Positions 59,030 to 64,000 of a DNA stretch of 64,000 bases are shown in pieces. Numbering within the stretch: position 1 is the stretch's first letter; every line of letters begins with the position of its first letter. Made by a program: the position numbers and the translations under genes. The DNA is from Aquatica leii. Taxonomy: Eukaryota > Arthropoda > Insecta > Coleoptera > Lampyridae. Under the pieces are notes generated by a model, which saw only the letters and a list, made by a program, of their open reading frames with translations, had not been told where the DNA came from and ran no database searches. Location of the stretch: the NCBI GenBank assembly GCA_035610365.1, contig CM069436.1:43159117-43223116 (forward strand), read 5' to 3'.

Positions 59030-59671
59030 CTGGAGACTTTCGACCGATACGACAACATTCACGCCGACTTCATGGCAAAAAAAGAAGAAACCGAACGAAT
59101 ACTTACAGATATAGAGAAAGAAGGTGTGATTGAACTTTCAAATAACCGAAAGGTTTTGCGTTGACTGGAGACAACTATACGACGTGACAAAAATGGAAAA
59201 CTACTCTTTACCGAGAATTGACGATACGTTAAACACCTTGTCAGGATCCCAGTAGTTTTCCACGTTGGATTTAGAAAGTGGTTGCTGGAAGGTAGAATTG
59301 GAATCCAAGAATCGCGAAAAAAAGGTTTTTTCAATTGGAACTGGTTTATGGCAGTTCACGGTGATGCCCTGCGGTCTGTGTAACGCTCCTACAACTTTCA
59401 AGCGTTTCATAAAAAACATCTTGCGCGGAAGATCTTGGAAGACGTGCTTGGTTTACCTACACGACGCGATCTTGGATGGGAGGTCATTTGAAAAAAACTT
59501 GAACAACTTTAAAAAAGTGTTCCAACAACTACATGGGACAAATCTAAAACTAAACCAAAGAAACGCCACGTATTTAAGAAGGAAGTGCAATATCTTGGCC
59601 ACGTCGTATCTAAAGATGAAGTAAAAGCTGACTCAAAAAAATCTAGGTATGACCAAGATCAATCAACAAAT
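59030..59671 (+). pseudogene. Gypsy reverse transcriptase
   Basis: RILTDIEKEGVIE (about 59095) starts RT. VDW then YSLPRIDDTLNTLSGS (about 59200) and LDLESGCWKVELE (about 59265) form motif A. MPCGLCNAPTTFKRFI at about 59370 is motif B. VYLHDAIL (about 59452) is the catalytic block with YLDD changed to YLHD, so polymerase activity would be lost. QYLGHVVSKDEVKAD follows in another frame at about 59588. Two or more frame changes and stops. Confidence 0.85.
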
Positions 59672-60720
59672 ATCAGTTCCAAAGTTTCCTTAAGTTGTGC
59701 ACTTATTATAGACGATTTGTACACGGATTTGCCAAGATTGCTAAACCTTTGACAAAACTGACTAAAGAAAGAACAGAACTTAGATGGGAGGAAAACTGCG
59801 AAAACGCTTTCCATCAACTAAAACAGGTCCTAGTTACTTTGCCAATTTTAGGTTATGTAAGAGAAGATGGAAAGTTTGTTTTGGATACCGACGCAGGTAA
59901 TCTGGCCATCGTGCAGTCGTTTCACAAGTGCAAGATAGATTAAAAAAAAGTTATTGCGTGTTTTAGTACAGTTTTGTCTAGGCCGGAAAAAAATATTGCG
60001 TGATTAGTAGAGGGTTATTAGCAGTGGTGAAATCCATAGAACACTTTCACAAATATTTGTATGTATGAAAATGTTTACTAAGGACGGACCACGCCGCTTT
60101 AAAATTGCTATTGCAGTTTCGTAACCTAAAAAGACAAATAGCAAAATGAATTAAGAAACTGCAAGAGTATGACTATGAGAAAACACCGTTCCAAAAGCAG
60201 TCATCGTAACGCCAGAAAACCATGTCCGAGTGACTGCTGTCATTGTTCGCAATTCAAAGAAAAAGTCGAATGCTTCCGGAGAACTGCTGTGTTTGATGAC
60301 AAATGGGTACCTGAACAGTTGCGTCGCAAACACAAAAACGATTCCAAAATAAGACTATTTCTCAACTGGAAAAGAAACGCCCGACGACCAACTTGGGAAG
60401 AAGTGAGTGCTTTGTAAAGAAACAACAAAGCGTACTGAGCGCAGTAACGCTCTTTGAAAGTAGAATGCGATCCCTCAAGAATATTAAGAGCACGAAAAAC
60501 AGACTGCATTTGGTAGTGCCAAAAAACCGGGTGTTACAAGTGTTGGAGCATCTACACGATGGTAAATCAGGAAGACACTTTGGCGTAAAGAAGACTTTGA
60601 GGAAAATTCAAAAAATATTCTACTTGGTAGACTGAAAGAGAACGTTATGAAATGATGCCGTAAGTGCACGGTCAGCAAATGGTCCAACGAGAAAGCACAA
60701 AGCGTCGATAAAGCAGTATA
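59672..60720 (+). pseudogene. Gypsy RT-connection/RNase H/integrase-finger, tandem copy 1
   Basis: CTYYRRFVHGFAKIAKPLTK (about 59695) is the RT thumb-to-RNase H connection. FVLDTDAGNLAI (about 59876) is the RNase H D-[TA]-D-A-S block. KHRSKSSHRN...NDSKIRLFLN (60169-60417) is the spacer before integrase, and VLEHLHDGKSGRHFGVKKTL (60541-60600) is the H2C2 finger. Ends at GCAGTATA. The following 1,050 bp repeat this unit. Confidence 0.85.
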
Positions 60721-61770
60721 ATCAGTTCCAAAGTTTCCTTAAGTTGTGCACTTATTACAGACGATCTGTACACGGATTTGCCAAGATTGCTAAACCTTTG
60801 ACAAAACTGACCGAAGAAAGAACAGAACGTAGATGGGAGGAAAACTGCGAAAACGCTTTCCATCAACTAAAACAAGTGCCAATTTTAAGTTATGTAAGAG
60901 AAGATGGAAAGTTTGTTTTGGATACCGACGCAGGTAATCTGGCCATAGGTGCAGTCGTTTCACAAGTGCAAGATAGATTAAAAAAAAGTTATTGCGTGTT
61001 TTAGTACAGTTTTGTCTAGGCCGGAAAAAAATATTGCGTGATTAGTAGAGGGTTATTAGCAGTGGTGAAATCCTTAGAACACTTTCACAAATATTTGTAT
61101 GTATGAAAATGTTTACTAAGGACGGACCACGCCGCTTTAAAATTGCTATTGCAGTTTCCTAACCCAAAAGGACAAATAGCAAAATGAATTAAGAAACTGC
61201 AAGAGTATGACTATGAGAGAACACCGTTCCAAAAGCAGTCATCGGAACGCCAGAAAACCATGTCCGAGTGACTGCTGTCATTGTTCGCAATTCAAAGAAA
61301 AAGTCGAATGTCTCCGGAGAACTGCTGTGTTTGATGACAAGTGGAAACCTGAACAGTTGCGTCGCAAACACAAAAACGATTCCAAAATAAGACTATTTCT
61401 CAACAGGAAAAGAAACGCCCGACGACCAACTTGGGAAGAAGTGAGTGCTTTGTAAAGAAACAACAAAGCGTACTGAGCGCAGTAACACTCTTTAAAAGTA
61501 GAATGCGATCTTTTAATGCGATCCCTCAAGAATGTTAAAGGCACGGAAAACAGACTGCATTTGGTAGTGCCAAAAAACCGAGTGTCACAAGTGTTGGAGC
61601 ATCTACAGGTGGTAAATCAGAAACACACTTTGGCGTAAAGAAGACTTTGAGGAAAATTCGAAAAAGATTCTACTTGGTAAACTGAAAGAGGACGTTATGA
61701 AATGATGCCGTAAGTGCACGGTCAGCAAATGGTCCAACGAGAAAGCACAAAGCGTCGATAAAGCAGTATA
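60721..61770 (+). pseudogene. Tandem copy 2 of the gypsy RNase H/integrase-finger unit
   Basis: This starts again at ATCAGTTCCAAAGTTTCC directly after GCAGTATA, so the duplication is head-to-tail. It differs from copy 1 by substitutions and indels (for example 12 bp missing at about 60876, and GGT present at about 60947 where copy 1 lacks it). The unit breakpoints (59672, 60720/60721, 61770) show no obvious long microhomology. Confidence 0.88.
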
Positions 61771-62240
61771 ACCTGGAAAGCCCTTTAAAAAAGTAGCAAT
61801 TGGCATCCCAGGGTTGTTCCTAGAATCTGATTCAGAAAACAAATACATCTTGGTGGCAATGGATTATTTCACAAATTGGACGAAAAATTGCGTCATACCC
61901 AATCAAGAAGCAGCTACAGTTGTAGAAGTATTAGTAAAAGAGTTTTTCTGCCGGTTTGGAGTTCCGTTAGAATTACATTCCGACCAAGGCCGCAACTTTA
62001 AGTCTGGGTTGTTTTAAGAAGTTTTCCGACTATTAAGAATTAAGAAAGTTAGAACAACGCCTATCCATCTTCAATCTAATGCCATAATTGAGCGGATCAG
62101 AGTAATAACTAGTAGAACCAAAAAAGAAGTCGAAGAAATAGACTTCGATAAGTTTATGAACATATACGGAGTTTCTGGAAAGACTGTGTTCGGAGTTACA
62201 ACCAAGGAACAACAAGAACTGTTGTAAACACAAAAAGATT
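61771..62240 (+). pseudogene. Gypsy integrase core
   Basis: GKPFKKVAIGIPGLF (about 61776) leads into YILVAMDYFTNWTKNCVIPN (about 61843-61900), with the first catalytic Asp in A-M-D-Y-F. SDQGRNFKSGLF (about 61979) is the second catalytic Asp block (S-D-x-G-x-x-F). The Glu region reads PIHLQSNAIIERIRVI (about 62060), with G replaced. Stops at 62015-62017 and 62225 interrupt it. The enzyme joined element DNA to the genome. Confidence 0.85.
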
Positions 62241-64000
62241 ACGCCATCTTACAATAGTGAGCAAGGGTCTTGGCATGTTTAGAGTGGTTGCAGTTTTTTT
62301 AAAAAGAAGTTTGGACAGTTAGATGAACTACGAAGACAGCAAGTGGCAGTTTTAAAACTACGTGAGTAGCGACGTTTTGTTTTCTATTTGGTCACCAAGA
62401 AGTACTTACGTACAAAACCGTTATACGAAAATTTGTGGGTAGCATTACGGAATTTCAAGAGTAAATAGAGTTTCACAATATTTAGAAATTGGCAATACCA
62501 AAGTTTGGTTGTAGTTTAGATCAACTGAATTGGAGGACAGTTCGAAATATGTTGTAGGTCGACTTCCGATGAACAGGCGTTCAAGTGTTGGTCTGCAGTT
62601 ACCAACCAAGTAAGGATATAGCGCCTGTAAAGTTCATTGACTGCTACTTTTATGCTCAAGGAAGTTGTCGAAATAGATAGAGCTGCCACTATCGCCACAA
62701 TTTTTTCTACCAGTGTTGCATCCCATTTTCTGTTCTGGAACAGAGCAGTCTTAAGAAGTGGGCAGTGAAACGTTCGTGAAGTTATTGTCAAATTTGAGAC
62801 AATGACAGAAGAATGTTGAACATTCTAGAAACAGATGATAAATAAAGTGCTGATGCTAGTAAAACATAAATACGTCGCGTGCGTGTTGTTAACATAAATA
62901 AACATCGATTTTAGATAAAAATAAAAAGTGCGGACTAGTGATAGTAATATATAAATTAGTAAAGTGTTATTCTAAATTATTGTTGCATTTAATTATTTAC
63001 GTGTAAATATTTTGTGTATAAATAAATTAGATTTAAAATTTGTTACATTATTGTTTTAAAGAACAAATTACGTTTATGTCTGTTATTAAATCTATTCCAC
63101 AGGATTAACTTAATTTAGTTTTTTAAGAGATTGTTGATAAAGTGCTACTTAAGTTAAATAAGTTATTGACTAAATAAATGTATCATGAATTCAATAGAAC
63201 AGCATTTATATAAAATCTTATTTTTTTTGTCTTGCTGATATTAACAAATAGACAAGAAGGCGTCAAACTTGTTAATTACTGCCAACTTCGTATAATTAAA
63301 ATCACTCAAGTATCATTTTCTTTAATTTGCGTTGATGTAAATTTTACGTCATTCACGACTTGTAATTAATTCAAATTTGCCGTTACTTTAAAACCACATC
63401 AGCATACAATTAAGAAAATAAGGTTTTGTTATTTGGGCTTGGTAAATCTAAAAAATACCGACGATTTCTTGAAATATATACCACCGTTGGTTAAATACTT
63501 TGATATTGTAATAAAGACAGTTTCAAATTGTGTGTAACATTATAAAAGTGTCGCAAAACATAGATTCGCTTGAAATTGTGCTATTTTGTGGGAAATGCCG
63601 TACAAACTACTGCTTGTCATCAAGTCATTCGACTGGAAGCAAATAGATCACCGGAATGCTTAAATTTAATGCAATGTAACTTTCATTATCAACTACCAGA
63701 TCTGAAAAGAAAGTAGCATCAGATGCGGTATATCTGATAAAAACGAAATGACTTTTAGCACACGCAACGAATCGTTAAGATGTATTGGACAGATTATTTA
63801 TAAACGTCTTCAAGCATATAAAATTCCTAGAAAAAGCTAAAACAAACAAATAAATGCTCTTTAGGCTGTATAATTATTTATTTTAGTGCAAAATTACATT
63901 TTATAATATTGACGCAATTATTAATACATCTAACACGTATAAATCGCGTCTTTACTAGAGTGTGCAAAATTGCTTTTAATTACTTAACTTGAAGTAAAAA
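62241..64000. other. 3' flank of the gypsy relic and AT-rich spacer
   Basis: 62241-62800 may be the element's 3' untranslated part. A TGTTGAACATTCTAGAAACA at about 62814, following a purine-rich ACAGAAGAA, could be an LTR start, but no second LTR is available in the window to confirm it. The rest holds nothing recognised. Confidence 0.35.

Overview
This is a stretch of AT-rich eukaryotic nuclear DNA, most likely from an insect or another arthropod. The evidence is the mix of transposable elements: Ty3/gypsy, BEL/Pao, jockey/R1-like LINEs, hAT, piggyBac, Tc1/mariner and Crypton-like. Open frames are short and broken, and coding islands are separated by long AT-rich deserts. I see no convincing intact host gene, rRNA, true tRNA, operon or CRISPR array. 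In effect the window is a transposon graveyard with a few younger insertions whose ends can be placed to the base.

Left part (1-13,250). There is a dispersed repeat (5-228, second copy 10,951-11,172), a terminal-inverted-repeat element (1012-1608), a small foldback (3343-3458), and a decayed gypsy element (gag 5160, protease 5680, pol tail to about 9400). A 2,643-bp hAT element (6427-9069) sits inside the gypsy. It has 16-bp inverted repeats and a perfect 8-bp target duplication, and the gypsy reading frame resumes in phase on its far side. The hAT transposase is of the BED-finger/ZBED type, with one nonsense codon and one frameshift.

Middle part (13,250-33,200). A hAT-like MITE (13,259-13,529) is built from TATCGATA/CGATACGTA repeats and has a perfect 8-bp target duplication. 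A second copy in opposite orientation (32,404-32,760) interrupts another gypsy remnant. Between them lie a LINE RNase H tail, BEL/Pao gag and integrase scraps, a T-rich antisense LINE (about 18.4-20.3 kb), a 1.75-kb element with CCCACAAAACCA ends, a 1.7-kb tandem duplication (22.4-25.9 kb), and a 942-bp element with 35-bp inverted repeats (30,143-31,084).

Right part (33,200-64,000). Antisense BEL/Pao and Tc1/mariner relics precede a second hAT element with defined ends (34,856-38,537). This one encodes a TTF-finger/ZMYM1-like transposase in a single frame broken by three stop codons and a terminal frameshift. Further on are an imperfect inverted repeat (about 40.7-41.8 kb), a tyrosine-recombinase (Crypton-like) fragment (43.8-44.1 kb), and a long non-coding desert. 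Then come a piggyBac pseudogene (53,273-54,137), a purine-rich LINE (about 54.2-57.7 kb), a second piggyBac C-terminal scrap, and a large gypsy relic (about 57.95-62.2 kb) carrying an internal 1.05-kb tandem duplication.

The most interesting signal is the TATCGATA-array MITE. TATCGATA is the recognition site of DREF, a BED-finger/hAT-derived insect regulator, so this hAT-like element may carry and spread DREF-type sites. All family assignments come from reading motifs by eye; no database search was run.
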